Below are positions 43,910-55,053 of a DNA stretch of 64,000 nucleotides, one piece after another. The position numbers and the translations under genes were made by a program. The stretch covers positions 5,933-69,932 of the forward strand of contig LGRX02014118.1 in the NCBI GenBank assembly GCA_001247695.2, in the 5' to 3' direction. The first letter of the stretch is position 1, and the number at the start of each line of letters is the position of its first letter. This DNA comes from Cymbomonas tetramitiformis. Its lineage: Eukaryota; Chlorophyta; Pyramimonadophyceae; Pyramimonadales; Pyramimonadaceae. The notes beneath the pieces were generated by a model, which was given only the letters and a program-made list of their open reading frames with translations, was not told where the DNA came from and ran no database searches.

Positions 43910-44297
43910 GATGAAGAAGACTAAAGGGGTGGAGTGAGGCAAGAAGACGTGGGAAAAAAATGCGGTAGTCTTGGGCGGCCAAGAAATGTGGTGGGTCGTC
44001 GATACGGCTGCCGTGAGAGAGCAGAAATTTCGAGAAGTCGTGTGGTAGATGGCGGCCGATACGAAACGGTGTGGTGACCAACCAGGATGCGTAAACCAAC
44101 CCAACGTTAAATCCCGTAGAAAAGATGTCCTCAAAGGCCTACAGCTAGCCGTAAATCAACCCACAAAACTTAGGCCATACCCGCGACTGCCGGCACTTCC
44201 ACGCGCGGAGCGCCTCACTCCATCCCAAGCGTCCGGCCTTAGCCAATCATCCTCGCGGTGTCGCAGTGGCTAAATAAAGCGCAAGTGGGGCCAAACC

Positions 44298-44507
44298 TGT
44301 CAGATATATAGTCGGGTGTATATATCGGATAACGGAGAATAAACCCTGTGTTAAGGGTTTCGATATCAGAACGGTAAAAGTCCCAGATTGATAAAAGAGA
44401 TACACATAAATACTAACGGGTGTTTCCCGTCTACTGGTGACGGTCACCCAGCCTACTATAGGAAGTGACAGGTGACAGTCTTTACTGTCGGTGTGTCACA
44501 TCCAGCA
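44298..44507 (-). repeat. 5' LTR of gag-only copy 2
   Basis: 210 bp, TG...CA. It differs from copy 1 LTRs at a few bases (for example GTCCCAG against GGCTCAG). It has truncated the F-box-like gene on its right. Confidence 0.92.
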
Positions 44508-45362
44508 GCACTGTCGAGTTCATCCTGTTGAAGTGTTCTTCTCGTAAAGGTCATGCATTGGTTTACTTTGGCAAATAGACTTTCTTCACGGGGAACCGGG
44601 TTGAAATAGGAGCGACCAGAGCGCAAATATTTATCAACAATGAGTATTACGCGTGCAGCCAGCCCGCATGTCTTGTATACATCGGGGAAACGATTCAGAA
44701 TTCTATCGATTGCCGGCGCGTTTGATAAGCTATCGATGGCCCACACCCCAGCGTTTGACAGGTCATCGTAACGGAGCAACACACTGATATTTACCAACGG
44801 AACATTGGGCACATGGAGCATGGAAACGAATGGGGAACAAGTATCATCGCCACATCGAATCTGCCATTCCAACATGGGAAGTGAAGACGATTCTGAACTT
44901 TCAGTCGAATTGAATCGCACATGTAGAACATGTTCGTGGGTGGACTCGGGCAGTGGATAAAAGGATGGTGTCCAGCGCGAACATTTTGAGGTGGTCCGCA
45001 ATTAATTTCGGAGACATGCACATTCCGCGAGGTGCCACCATTTCAGAATACTTTTGATGATAAATGCTCTGTAGGCTTAGCAGGGAGACGTGGGCTCGGT
45101 TAATTAAAATACGAAGGTTGGCGTCCTCCATTAAAAAAATGTAGGCGGTAAGAAGAGAGCGGGTGATAGCGTTGCCGCAAGGGACTAGCCCAACACTTAG
45201 CGCGGGTTGCGCACGCTCGATTATTGTATCGTTGAACCGTACGCATACACATCTTATTCGGCAGAGATTCCCGAGATACATACATAACGGTTCATTGGAA
45301 TGATCAGGTCCGTAAGGAATGTCCTGAAAGACTTTTAACAAGACGTTGTTCGGAAGATGCAT
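44508..45362 (-). pseudogene. F-box-like gene fragment, frameshifted and truncated by an LTR
   Basis: Starts at ATG 45362 with LPNNVLLKVFQDIPYG, then CRIRCVCVRFNDTI, the shape of an F-box. The first frame runs to 44901. From about 45000 a second frame carries on (FYPLPESTHEHVLHVRFNS...), ending at the retrotransposon edge (44508). The switch between frames near 44970-45005 has no good splice pair, so it is probably a one-base indel. The C-terminal domain is not recognised. The F-box call is moderate. Confidence 0.45.
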
Positions 45363-45433
45363 TATGTGTCAAAAAAATGACGTTTATCCATTACTTCAAC
45401 CCCTTAAATTTCGAAACAGCCGAAGGTCGTGGG

Positions 45434-45597
45434 ACTATGTCTGACACCCAGACTCACGTGTGACAATCGTATACGATTGTCAAGCAGGTGCACTAGGTCT
45501 GACACCCAGACTCACGTGTGACAATCGTATACGATTGTCAAGCAGGTGCACTAGGTCTGACACCCAGACTCACGTGTGACAATCGTATACGATATAG
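45434..45597. repeat. Second 58-bp minisatellite (three units)
   Basis: Same unit as in the intron at 40267-40747, with palindromes at 45461, 45519 and 45577 (58-bp spacing). The last palindrome breaks off half way (CGTATACGATATAGCAG). Confidence 0.9.
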
Positions 45598-45618
45598 CAG
45601 CCGAAGGTCGTGGGACGG

Positions 45619-45735
45619 TGACCCCGTTGATACACAGCATGTCAGTCGGATCATGCCCTGGGGATGTAAGAGCAGTTCGTCTATCGACTGAGAAGTTTAA
45701 CAATCGTATACGATTGTCAAGCTCTGGCGTTAGCT
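45619..45735 (+). repeat. Second copy of the GTGACCCC intron-like repeat
   Basis: GTGACCCCGTTGATACACAG to CAAGCTCTGGCGTTAG matches the intron at 39181-39368, including its palindrome (about 45699-45720). No flanking exon can be recognised here. Confidence 0.8.
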
Positions 45736-45816
45736 TAGCACGATTGTCAAAACTGTGTGTATTGAAAGACATAAATAAGACACGAACTTATCATATATCA
45801 TTTCAAACGAAAAACC

Positions 45817-46146
45817 ATGAGCCGGACCCGCCTATGCCGCATCTGCGCGTTGGACCGACAAATTTATTTTGAATCGATTCTCCATGGCATCCTAATGAAA
45901 AAACCACGTACAAGCGAGGTGTGCATGTGTCACTGGCGGTATACAGATGAGCCGGTGTCTGCACCAAAGAACAATAGGCAAGCAAACGCAGATAATGAGA
46001 ACGCAGAAGAATCACGCAGCATGTCATATATGTATTATGGGTTCTACAACGATGTCGACGAATGGGTTGACTATGACTTCGAACCGTCCCACGGGTACGG
46101 TAGTAGCGATAACGGTAGCTATCATGAGTACGCAGATTATGAATAA
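45817..46146 (+). CDS. Hypothetical small protein (109 codons)
   Basis: ATG after an AT-rich leader (TATCATATATC about 25-35 bp upstream). It has two N-terminal CxxC-like pairs (RICALD, CMCHW) and an acidic Tyr/Gly-rich tail (YGFYNDVDEWVDYDFEP). No family recognised; may be a gene or an exon. Confidence 0.4.
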   Translation: MSRTRLCRICALDRQIYFESILHGILMKKPRTSEVCMCHWRYTDEPVSAPKNNRQANADNENAEESRSMSYMYYGFYNDVDEWVDYDFEPSHGYGSSDNGSYHEYADYE

Positions 46147-46320
46147 CATATATAACTTAGAACAATCGATGGAATATTAGGATAGCAGTATAGGGTAAGA
46201 CGAACACATAAGTATAAGTAATGTTAACTTGCAAATAAAGACTAGAAGTTTACACATGCATATCTATTTGCTAGGGACCTTGACAAGTATCCTTTTGATC
46301 ATTATCATCTTGCCTCATTG

Positions 46321-47225
46321 TTAGAAGCCAAAGTCCTCGTCTTGCATATTCGCCGCACAGTTGCACGCTCCTAAATATTGCTCTATATTTTCACCGCGCT
46401 GCTCCGTTAACAATAAATCATTCATCTTGTCCACAGGTATTTTTACATTTCTAGGCGTCTGCCACTTCCCCGTCCAAGGGTTCCTCGAGGGAAATCGTTC
46501 GAGATGCATCAAGGCAAAGAATAGGTAAAACCGAGTACGGCGTGCATAACGGTATCCTGCAAAGATGCAGTCAAAGTCCCAATTTCCCAAAAGGATAGGC
46601 CTTTGGCACAAAACATATACGTTTTCCGCCTGACAGTTTACGCAAGGCTTATGACCAAACATGGACACATTCTTTGTCATATGTTCATCATCATCAACGC
46701 CAGGCTCCAACCAATCCAGGATGGCATCAACCATTTCTGGTTTTGCTCCAGGAAGGTCTTGAACGCGAAAATAAATGATTAAAACACGCTATAACACTTC
46801 TTAAATAGGCATGGGCGCCAGGTCCAACCCATATTGTACACAAACATATATATTTCCTAACGGCAATTGCACCACTTTCCATCGTCATCAGGCTCGGGAA
46901 TACAGGGGGAACCGATCAACTCGGGAATAAAGTCTGTGGGAACCGGCATTGTTTTTGGGGTAAGTGCGCCAGGGTTGCCTTGCGTTGGAGTCGCAACATA
47001 CCGATGCGCATCCAACAGTTGAAAATACCATGTTTCCCGCGTTTCGCGGATAAACCTCCACTTAGCGTAAGAGGGGTCATGTGTAGGATGCAGCGCAGGA
47101 TCGACGAACACTTCCTCGCGATATAAAAACAAATTCCAGAATTGGCACACACAGCATTTTTCGTATTCGATATGCATACGTTCAAGCTCAACAAGTGCGT
47201 CTTCAATGAAATGAGGAGTATTCAT
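46321..47225 (-). CDS. Two-exon hypothetical protein with Cys motifs
   Basis: Exon 1 is 47225-46862 (ATG of MNTPHFIEDALVELER); exon 2 is 46757-46321, ending in TAA. The 104-bp intron (46861-46758) has GTTAGG donor and TTCAAG acceptor. Joining restores C-H and gives about 267 residues: KWCNCH then LPGAKPEMVDAILDWLEP. Cysteine pairs (CCVCQFW, CVNCQAENVYVLC, GACNC) suggest metal binding. The family is not recognised. An ATG 12 codons further upstream also exists. Confidence 0.5.
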
Positions 47226-47350
47226 ATTGGAGGTAGCGAGTAATGAATGCTGTAATCGCAAGCTAGGTTTTTACTGCGAAAATAAATGAATACAAGACAA
47301 GTAAAATTAGTTATATAACAACAAACCTCGAGGGACTTCCGACAGGGTTC

Positions 47351-47619
47351 TGACAATCGTATACGATTGTCAAGCTCTGGCGTTATCCATCCATATTTAT
47401 CCGCATCGAGAAGAATTGATTTCTAGAATATATGGGTGGTGGCTACACCCACCGATTGAGGTTCGACCAGGAATTGAAATCAAGACGAGTCATCCACCGA
47501 CAGTCGACAATGTCAATGCAGATGTACTCGTGGCCAATACGGGTAAGATCCATATCAATGGAATGCGTCGGCATCGACTGCAGGCGGGCCTCACGTTTGA
47601 CAATCGTATACGATTGTCA
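47351..47619. repeat. Two more copies of the GTATAC palindrome
   Basis: Palindromes at 47351-47372 and 47598-47619, each followed by CAAGCTCTG(G/T)CGTT as in the intron at 39181. The stretch between has an open frame without recognisable content. Confidence 0.8.
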
Positions 47620-47726
47620 AGCTCTGTCGTTGGGTTCGTCTCTCTGACGCACGTTTGACACTCGCATGCGACTGGGTTATACCCCCTGAGTCCCTGGTTA
47701 GGTGGGGAGGGGGGAGTCAGTGTATA

Positions 47727-47945
47727 TTCCTTAAGTATGAAGAAAAAATTTAAATTTCCTTAAGTATGTGAAAACGCAGGCGTCGACGCGGGCCGACGCG
47801 TTACCCTCCTTAAGTATGGGCTTAAGTACGGGAGCCCTATTTTGCGAAATCTTAGAATGTTAAGAATGTTTGGTCCACTGTCCGTCCGTCCGTCCGTCCG
47901 TCCACAGTGGTCGGACAGTGGACGGACGGACGGACGGAGTGGACC
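47727..47945. repeat. CTTAAGTATG motif cluster and GGAC/GTCC hairpin
   Basis: CCTTAAGTATG-type decamers occur four times (near 47730, 47758, 47808 and 47820). They are followed at 47872-47945 by a long imperfect inverted repeat built from CCGTC tetramer-like units (GGTCCACT ... AGTGGACC). The cluster lies at the switch from AT-rich to GC-rich DNA. Confidence 0.7.
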
Positions 47946-48008
47946 GATATCATTCCCCGAAATTCCCTCCCCCGTACTTCCAGCATAATTGCGAAATAAA
48001 TTTCTCAA

Positions 48009-49093
48009 TTATCCACACGAGGAGCTCACCGCCGCAAAGCGGCGGGGCAGAAGGGTGGGGCAAAGCCCCAGGCAGTCCGTAACGCTCAGCCGCCACCGCA
48101 CCCGTGCCCCCCGTTGCCGCAGCGCCTCCGCACACTCCCCGAGCTGCTGCACGAGGAGCGCGGTGAGGGGCCTGCGCGGCGCGTAGCGCGGGGCGTGGAG
48201 CGGGACCGCCAGGAAGGGGATAGACCCGTAGTGCGAGTCGTAGTGGTGGGGCCGCCGGAGGAGCGTTGGATTGCAGTGGCACTCCTTCTCGTCACCCACA
48301 TGCAGCACACCCTCTTCAAGGTACTGCAGCATGTCCGCCGTGGCGGCGGCCCTGGGGAAATTCTCCGAGCCCATGTCGAGGTAACTTGTCCCGCATAGGA
48401 CAGTGACCCAATTCCGCTGCGAGCGTCCCAGGAGGTCCTCGGTGCGCAGGTGGTGCCGCAGGGATGAGGCGCGGCGGCGCTGCAGCTCGCCCCAGTCGAG
48501 CTCCCAGGAGGCACACTGAAGCAGCTGCTGGTGCACCCGCTCCCGCTCCTCCTCCACGAGGAAGCTCGCCCTTAGCGTCTCTAGCTCGGCCTGCCGAGCG
48601 TCGCCGGTGAGGGCGGTAAGCGCGGCGCGGAGGGCGGCAGACGCGGCGTGAGCGAGCCGGAGCGAGAACCACACCGCCACGATCACTTCCGGGGCGTACA
48701 TGTGGTGGACCAACCACAGCAGGATGAGGTACCTAGCGATGACGCAGCGGTCCGCATCGTTGACCAGAAAGTGCACCGTCTGGCGCGGCGATATATATCC
48801 CGGGCCACGGAGTACAGGTCGGAGCACAGGTCGCCACTGGCCAGGAGGAGCACGAGCGCATCCTAGTCCGCGAGGGCGACCCCGGGCAGCACGTAGGCGG
48901 GCGGGGTGTTGCCAAAGGCGTAGTAGAAGGATAACTTGTTCATAAGCATTTCGCGATGGAGGCAGAGACGCGGCGGAGCTGCGGGCGCGGTGACTTCCAG
49001 CGCTTCCAGCGCAGTGGTTGGGGGTTGGTCGCACGCCTCTTCGAGGTTGGAGCGCCGCACTTTGATCTCCTCGGACACGGAGCCCGCAGACAT
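48009..49093 (-). pseudogene. DUF4470-domain protein (axonemal dynein assembly factor 3-like), disrupted
   Basis: Family pattern on the minus strand: FYYAFGNTPPAYVLPG, then DALVLLLASGDLCSDLYSV, then VHFLVNDADRCVIARYLI and VWFSLRL. These match in order the N-terminal DUF4470 domain found in DNAAF3 and in some MYND-type proteins. A longer C-terminal part follows, rich in Ala, Leu and Arg, to TGA near 48009. Two defects interrupt it: an in-frame TAG at 48863-48865 and a frame change near 48785 (about GATATATATCGCCGCG). Both fall inside conserved sequence, so an intron is unlikely; pseudogene or sequence error are both possible. DNAAF3 would imply a flagellated organism. The assignment to DNAAF3 over other DUF4470 proteins is tentative. 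Confidence 0.5.
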
Positions 49094-49690
49094 CGGGTCG
49101 AGCCGTACTGCATAGCGCTGCGCGCCGTGGATGTATGAGATGACTACGCCCGTGTGAGAGTTGAGCTCCGGCCTCCTCTCCAGCCCGCGGAGCGCGATGC
49201 GAGTCCCGCCGGCCGGCCAGCGGAGAGTTGTCGTCGGGCAGCTCGGACCGCGGGGGCATTGCCGCCGCGTAACTACTCCCGCTGCAGCTTAGTGTGGTTC
49301 AGCTTCGAAGACGATGTGCATATGCACTCCCGCTGTTGCAGGCGCCCGCCCACGATTCAGTGGCATGCTTCCCTGAGCTCAAGACACTCCAGCTGTGGCA
49401 CCGCGTATCAGTGGCGCTCGCTCATCACATGCCCCAAAGAGCACCCGCAGGCCGCCGGTCTCGAGGCCCTGGGGCGCGGTCTAATAATGGCGTTTAGTGC
49501 TTGAAAACATTCGGTGGCAGGCATGACTTGTCAGCACACATTGTAGTGCTTGAAGACATCCAGCGGCATGCATATGGCATCATTCTGCTGTCAGAGCGTG
49601 CGAACAGACTGCAGGAACCACATTGCGGAAAGGTGCCGCAAGAAATCTAGTAAGGAGGGCTGAAACACCCGTTCATGTCGGCCCAGGGCC
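49094..49690. other. Unassigned GC-rich DNA
   Basis: May include the 5' end of the DUF4470-like gene. Otherwise I see nothing recognisable until the retrotransposon remnants begin. Confidence 0.4.
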
Positions 49691-50510
49691 ACACACACAC
49701 ACACAAACACAACAATGGAGCGCATTGCTCAAGTTCGAGGCCACCTCGCAAGGCAATCAGCGCAAGGGCTCAAGTCACGGGGAGTTGGTGCCGGGGGTAG
49801 ACGGCTACAGGCGCAAGTCGGTGGCGGATGCGCACGTTTGGATGAGGGCAACCCAGTTTATCATTCTCAGCCCCTTGGGACAGCGCTTGGGCATTCTGGC
49901 CGTGGCGTGGGTGGGCAAGCTCTCTTGAGATCAGGCTGTAGGGGGCAGCGGGGTGATGTGGAATGTGGGCTTGGTGGTGGAGGGGTGGCTCGATTGGCGG
50001 AGGTGAGCCGGCTCCAGAGACACAGCGGCAGTGCGCCGGCAGGTAGGACAGCCGCAGAGGGGCTCAGGTGGCCCAGTGAGGCTCAGGGAGCAGAGGGGTG
50101 GTCTTGCGCGTGGGCTTGGTGGTGGAGATATGGCTCGCGCAGCTCGGGGGGCAGGGATGAACCGGCTTCAGGCACAAGGCGGCAGATGCACAGGGGCTCG
50201 GGTGGCTCAGCGAGGCTCAGGGGGTCCGATTCTTCCCTAGTGAGCTCCGGAGAATCCGGATAGGTGTCCCGAAGTGTGTGCTGAATCCTTTGATCCCCGG
50301 CGTGGGTACATATTGCAGTCTCCTGTGGCTACGGGGCGCCAAAGGAGTCGCAAGGATAAGCATACACACACGCGCACACACTTGAGAATCCGGATGAGTG
50401 TCCCGAAGTGTGTGCTGAATCCTTTGATCCCCGTCGTGGGTACATAGTGCAGTCTTCTGTGGCTACGGGGTGCCAAAGGAGTCGCAAGGATAAGCATACA
50501 CGCGCACACA
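49691..50510 (+). mobile_element. Non-LTR retrotransposon 3' region, degraded copy 1
   Basis: Contains ERIAQVRGHLARQSAQGL-coding sequence and the downstream Gly/Arg/Gln-rich frame (to about 50263), then two 3'-tail units (about 50275-50365 and 50410-50500) with GTGGGTACAT, GTGGCTACGGGG and CCAAAGGAGTCGCAAGG and CA-rich ends. The 5' part is missing. Confidence 0.7.
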
Positions 50511-51720
50511 CGCACAACCAGGTGGCGTCACGTGTCGAGGATATCTTGAATGAGTACGATGACCTTTCGTCGCGGGGCTCGGAGGGTGGGGTCTGGACTC
50601 AGGAGCAGAGTGGGGCCTCGCCGGAGCAAGCAATGGCCTTGGCGGAGGGAGGGGTGGCCACCTTGATGGGGGCGAGCAGGCGGGTGGCCGGCCTTCTTGG
50701 GGGGGCTGCTGGCAGGGGGTGAACTGATGAGGGTGACGGGGAAGATGTGGGGAGGTCCGCGGGTGGAGATGACACACGCCGGGCCCCTCAGAGCTCGGGG
50801 GCCCATCCTGGCAGCGATGACCACTTACAACAGGTTGCACAGCAGCATACGGCATCTCATCAGCTTCCGTGCCCATCGGGCGAGATTGCTGGCCGTGCCG
50901 GAACTAACAGTGAGCAGCTGTCGGGAAGGCGACGACCGGGTGGTGAACTATCGGCCACCGGGAGGGCTTGGGACACACAGGCAACTGTGGGGATAGGACC
51001 CCAAGTAGGAACAGTGCGGCGTGACAGTTACAGCGCAAGTGTGGAGCGCATTGCTCAAGTTCGCGGCCACCTCGCAAGGCAATCAGCGCAAGGGCTCCAG
51101 TCACGGGGAGTTGGTGCTGGGGGTAGAGGGCTACAGGCGCAAGTCGGTGGCGGATGCGCAAGTTTGGATGAGGGCAACCCAGTTTATCATTCTCAGCCCC
51201 TTGGGACAGCGCTTGGGCATTCTGGCCGTGGCGTGGGTGTGCAAGCTCTCTTGAGACCAGGCTGTAGGCGGCAGCGGGGTGATGTGGGGTGTGGGCTTGG
51301 TGGTGGAGGGATGGCTCGATTGGCGGGGGTGAGCCGGCTCCAGAGACACAGCAGCAGTGCGCCGGCAGGACAGCCGCAGAGGGGCTCAGGTGGCCCAGTG
51401 AGGCTCAGGGAGCAGAGGGGTGGTCTTGCGCGTGGGCTTGGTGGTGGAGATATGGCTCGCGCAGATCGGGGGCCAGGGATGAACCGGCTTCAGGCACAAG
51501 GCGGCAGTGCGCTGGCGGTGCAGATACAGAGGGGCTTGGGTGGGTCGGCGAGGCTTAGGGGGTCCGATTCTTCACTAGTGAGCTCCGAAGAATCCGGATA
51601 GGTGTCCCGAAGTGTGTGCTGAATCCTTTGATCCCCGGCGTGGGTACATAGTGCAGGCTCCTGTGGCTACGGGGTGCCAAAGGAGTTGCAAGGATAAGCA
51701 TACACATGCGCACACGCACT
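50511..51720 (+). mobile_element. Non-LTR retrotransposon 3' region, degraded copy 2
   Basis: Starts at about the codons VEDILNEYDDLSS. After a TGA it continues in frame as a 284-codon stretch (50747-51601) that repeats the ERIAQVRGHLARQSAQGL part and ends with SLVSSEESG. The tail CTTTGATCCCCGGCGTGGG to GTTGCAAGG and CACATG repeats follows (about 51620-51715). The coding side is low-complexity, but the frame is shared with the copies at 49.7 and 58.5 kb. Confidence 0.65.
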
Positions 51721-52450
51721 GAACGGCATGAGATCGGCCAACAAAAGCCAGCCCACCATCATCCCAGTGGATGTGAGAAGCAAATCAGGAGCAGGGCGGG
51801 GCCGTGACAAGATATCACAAACTCATACATATTCCCAACCTACATGCAAAGCAGCATGGAAAGATGATACGATGTGAGCGATTGTCGCCCAACAATTGTC
51901 GGTCTCTGGGTTACGGAGTGAGCGGACCTGCTGGCATGCCCCCAAGTGGCTCACACTCTATGGATGGGACCCGTTGGTCCCTGGTTATGCCATGAATGCT
52001 GCCACACCACACAGCATGGACACTCCATGTCAAAAAATGACAACATGCGGGCACCTAAGTGCTCCCCACAAAAATCAAGGCAAAACACAGAAGGTGGACT
52101 TCACCACCCTCTGCCTCTCCTTGCAGCAAAGGCAGAGAAATCCACCGAGCTCTCCAAGAGGCAGTGCCCGCCAGAATGGCACCACAGGGACAACCTCGCG
52201 CACACGCACACACACAGCACACACACGCATCCGGATAAGTGTCCCGAAGTGTGTGCTGAATCCTTTGATCCCCGGCATGGGTACACAGTGCGGCCGGTCT
52301 TCCGCGGCTACAGGGTGCCAAAGGAGTCGGTCCAAGGATAAGCACGCACGCACGTATTTTGTGGCTACGGTGTGCCAAAGGAGTCGGTCCAAGGATAAGC
52401 ACACACCCATGAACATACAACAAGGGTGTACCATATCGAGCCACTAAATA
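51721..52450 (+). repeat. Mixed retrotransposon tail fragments
   Basis: Contains CCCACCATCATCCCAGTGG (also at 4655 and 12650), a GATGATACGATGTGAGCGAT segment also found near 56396, and two tail units (about 52255-52342 and 52357-52405). No gene. Confidence 0.65.
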
Positions 52451-54860
52451 TGAATGACAGTGCCGTCCTTTGCCAATCATCTAATGCACGCGCCAAATTA
52501 TTTTTTCATCAGCAGTCTTCGCTTGCTTTTTCAAGCGTCCACCGAGTGCCAATCTTGGATTGCGTAATACTAGCTGACCATGAGTGATACATGTATGCCG
52601 GGATCTCCGCTATCATTTATTCACAGAGGCATATCCACCAAGTGGCATGCCTGATGCTTGCAGGTACTTGCGGCTGAAGGCCGGGGCGGCGATGGGCTTG
52701 GCTTGCCCGCAGTGAAAGGAGTCCAAAACAAAGAGTTGTGGCACCTATTCAGTCTGTGCATGGCGCACAAGGCCGCTGTGCTGGATATCGACGCTTGGGG
52801 CGATGGCGCTGCCGACCTGCTGTTATGCGCCAGCAAGCCAAGGCTGGAGCACACGCTCATCTGTGTGAAATCTGAGGGTCCCACGATCATACGGAGGCTC
52901 CAAGGTAGTGCATCAACGCTTCTTTTCGTTCTAACTCCTGATGGGTTAGAGGTGGTGAGCCGGCCAGAGCCTTCTTGGGGCGCAGCAGCGAGCACTCCAG
53001 TGGAGTGCTCGCAGTGTCCGTGAACCACTCCGTGAACTGAGTGCTCTCCAGCTTCAAGCCTTCCCTGCTTCCAGCTCAATTTCCCTCCACCTCCCGACTG
53101 CCTTAGCACTCCACACCGTCCAGGTTGACTCTAGGCTCAACACTGCCTGATGGTGTCCCAGCTAAATGCCGGCCAAAGTCCCAGCTAAAGTCTCTTCACA
53201 ACTCCATATTGCCTCTCGATTACTTCTCCCCTCCCAAAGAAATGCCACACAAACACTCAAAGACCCTCACACTATGCACACTCTTCAACTCTCCTCTGCC
53301 ACCCGAGACCAGGGTTGCCTTCCTTGATGACATCAAACACCCTGTAGTGCGAGTCATGCAAACTGAAGTCAGCCCGACCACCACCCCCGCAGAGAAAAAG
53401 GCTTAAAAAAGCAGGGTGGGGCTGTAACACGATATCGATATCACACACGCCCAGTGGTGTGAGGCACGCCAGCCGAGGCCGGCCCCCCAACATCGCAGGG
53501 AGGTAGACGAGAGAAGCATGCAAGAAGACAACCTGGCCGTGGCATGGCACCACACACAAAGCGAGCGGAGCAGTGCACCCATGCCTGATCAACCATCAAA
53601 TCAAAGGTGTCGCAAAAGGGCGCCCCATCACTCCTGGCATTCAACAAGACCATCTTCCAAGATGTTTTTGAATGGGTCGATTCGGAGTCCTGGAGGAGGA
53701 AATCCGGCCTGTCTCTAGGGGCGCCAATATTGAATCCACAATTTGGCACCGTTCTCACTGCAACCAGAAATGTCTAAATCAGAGTGCGACGGAAGTTTAG
53801 TGGTTTCAGAAACCAGAATCCGCGACTCCTGTTGTAGTCGAGCAGTGTGACACATGTAGCTCCGTGACTTTGTACAGTAGTATAAATGGCCACGAACCGA
53901 CACGGTCATTCAGCTCTGTTCCTTTTGCTTTGCAAACAGGAACTTCACGGGTATTCGGTGAGGCACACTGCAAAACACTTTGCAATCTATTTTTCCTGAT
54001 TCTGACAATGCAATCAGTAGAGTGGGCCAGATGACTAATAATAGGAAGGAGTCCAGTGAATCAACGATCAAGACTTCAAACACAGAGATCTCACCCCTCC
54101 CGACACACAAGGCTCCTTAGCGGAAACCTGTGTCTCCCCCTCCTGCGGTGTCAACACAGGAGCGGGTCCTCGAGGGGAGCCTGGAGGCGCGGGTCCTCGA
54201 GGGGAGCCTGGAGTGGCATGCCGCGAGGCGCTCCGAGCAAAGCGCGCCTTCGTGAGCGCGGCCGCATGTGAGCGGTGGCGGCTCATCGTGGACCAAGTGC
54301 TTAGTGAATGGCTTTTCAAGCACAGGGCAGGCTGTGAAATCATTGTCAACGCTGCTGGGTACGCTGATTCAACAGTCACAACAGACGCAGCGGCTGTTGG
54401 CCTATGAGGGCTTAATCCTGCACGGCCGAGAGCTCTGAACCGATGCGGACAGCCCGATCAATCGGACATCGATCCTGACCTCTCGATCGACAAAAGCTCC
54501 GCTGCTCGCTTCGTTCCGCTGCAGCTCTCTTTGGGAGAATGGAGGTCGCTTCAAGTGAATTTTCTACCGCAGGTGTGTACCAATACAGCGATGTACGCAG
54601 CACTGTAAGCCTCAGTGACGGCAAAAAAAAGTTTTGTATTGGGGTTCTTTTCTCAATTGTTCTCTGTCAGAAGAAGCAACGACTGGCGTGCAACCAGACT
54701 CAGCAAAGGCCATCACTACCATGGAAGCACGCTTTGCTTTCACAGGCGCCACTGAGGCGAGATGCGCGCACGCCCCCTTGGCGCAGCATGACCAACATCA
54801 GGAGCGTTTTGGAATTTGTCATAGCTTCATGGCATGCATCACACGGGGGTGGAAGCTGGA
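52451..54860. other. No recognised gene
   Basis: GC-moderate sequence with several open frames of 60-160 codons on both strands and no family signature. A 121-codon frame at 52658-53023 has reasonable residue variety but is unassigned. A tandem pair of GCGGGTCCTCGAGGGGAGCC-type 25-bp units lies near 54162-54212. Confidence 0.4.
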
Positions 54861-54869
54861 AGGAGCAGG

Positions 54870-55053
54870 GAGGGGGCGCCTGCCTGCACAGGGGAGAGGA
54901 GTAGTCGGTGGGGTTCTTGGAGAGGAACACTGCGCCGGTGCTGACCTCCATGAGCTTCACCTCGGTGTAGAAGCGCTGCACCGCATGCTCGTAGAGCCTG
55001 CAATCGAGCTCGTTCGCCTTGGCCATTGCGTACAGCACTCTCTTGTCTTGCAT
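54870..55053 (-). pseudogene. Possible sulfotransferase C-terminal exon
   Basis: On the minus strand, after an AG (GAGGTCAG), the frame reads MQDKRVLYAMAKANELDCRL then YEHAVQRFYTEVK. The pattern N-x-L-D-x-x-L-Y-E-x-A-x-x-x-F is typical of the C-terminus of several carbohydrate sulfotransferases. It is too short to be sure. No catalytic PAPS-binding region is seen nearby, so it would be an exon or relic. Confidence 0.22.

Larger units (their letters stand above)
40947..44507 (-). mobile_element. Gag-only LTR retrotransposon, copy 2
   Basis: Same family as copy 1, in inverted orientation. The 5' LTR (44298-44507) is complete. The 3' LTR (40947-41122) has lost its terminal 34 bp and abuts the methyltransferase-like exon directly. 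No matching target duplication can be seen because one end is gone; the right flank begins GCACT. It carries a MITE in gag. Length without the MITE is about 3.32 kb. Confidence 0.9.
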
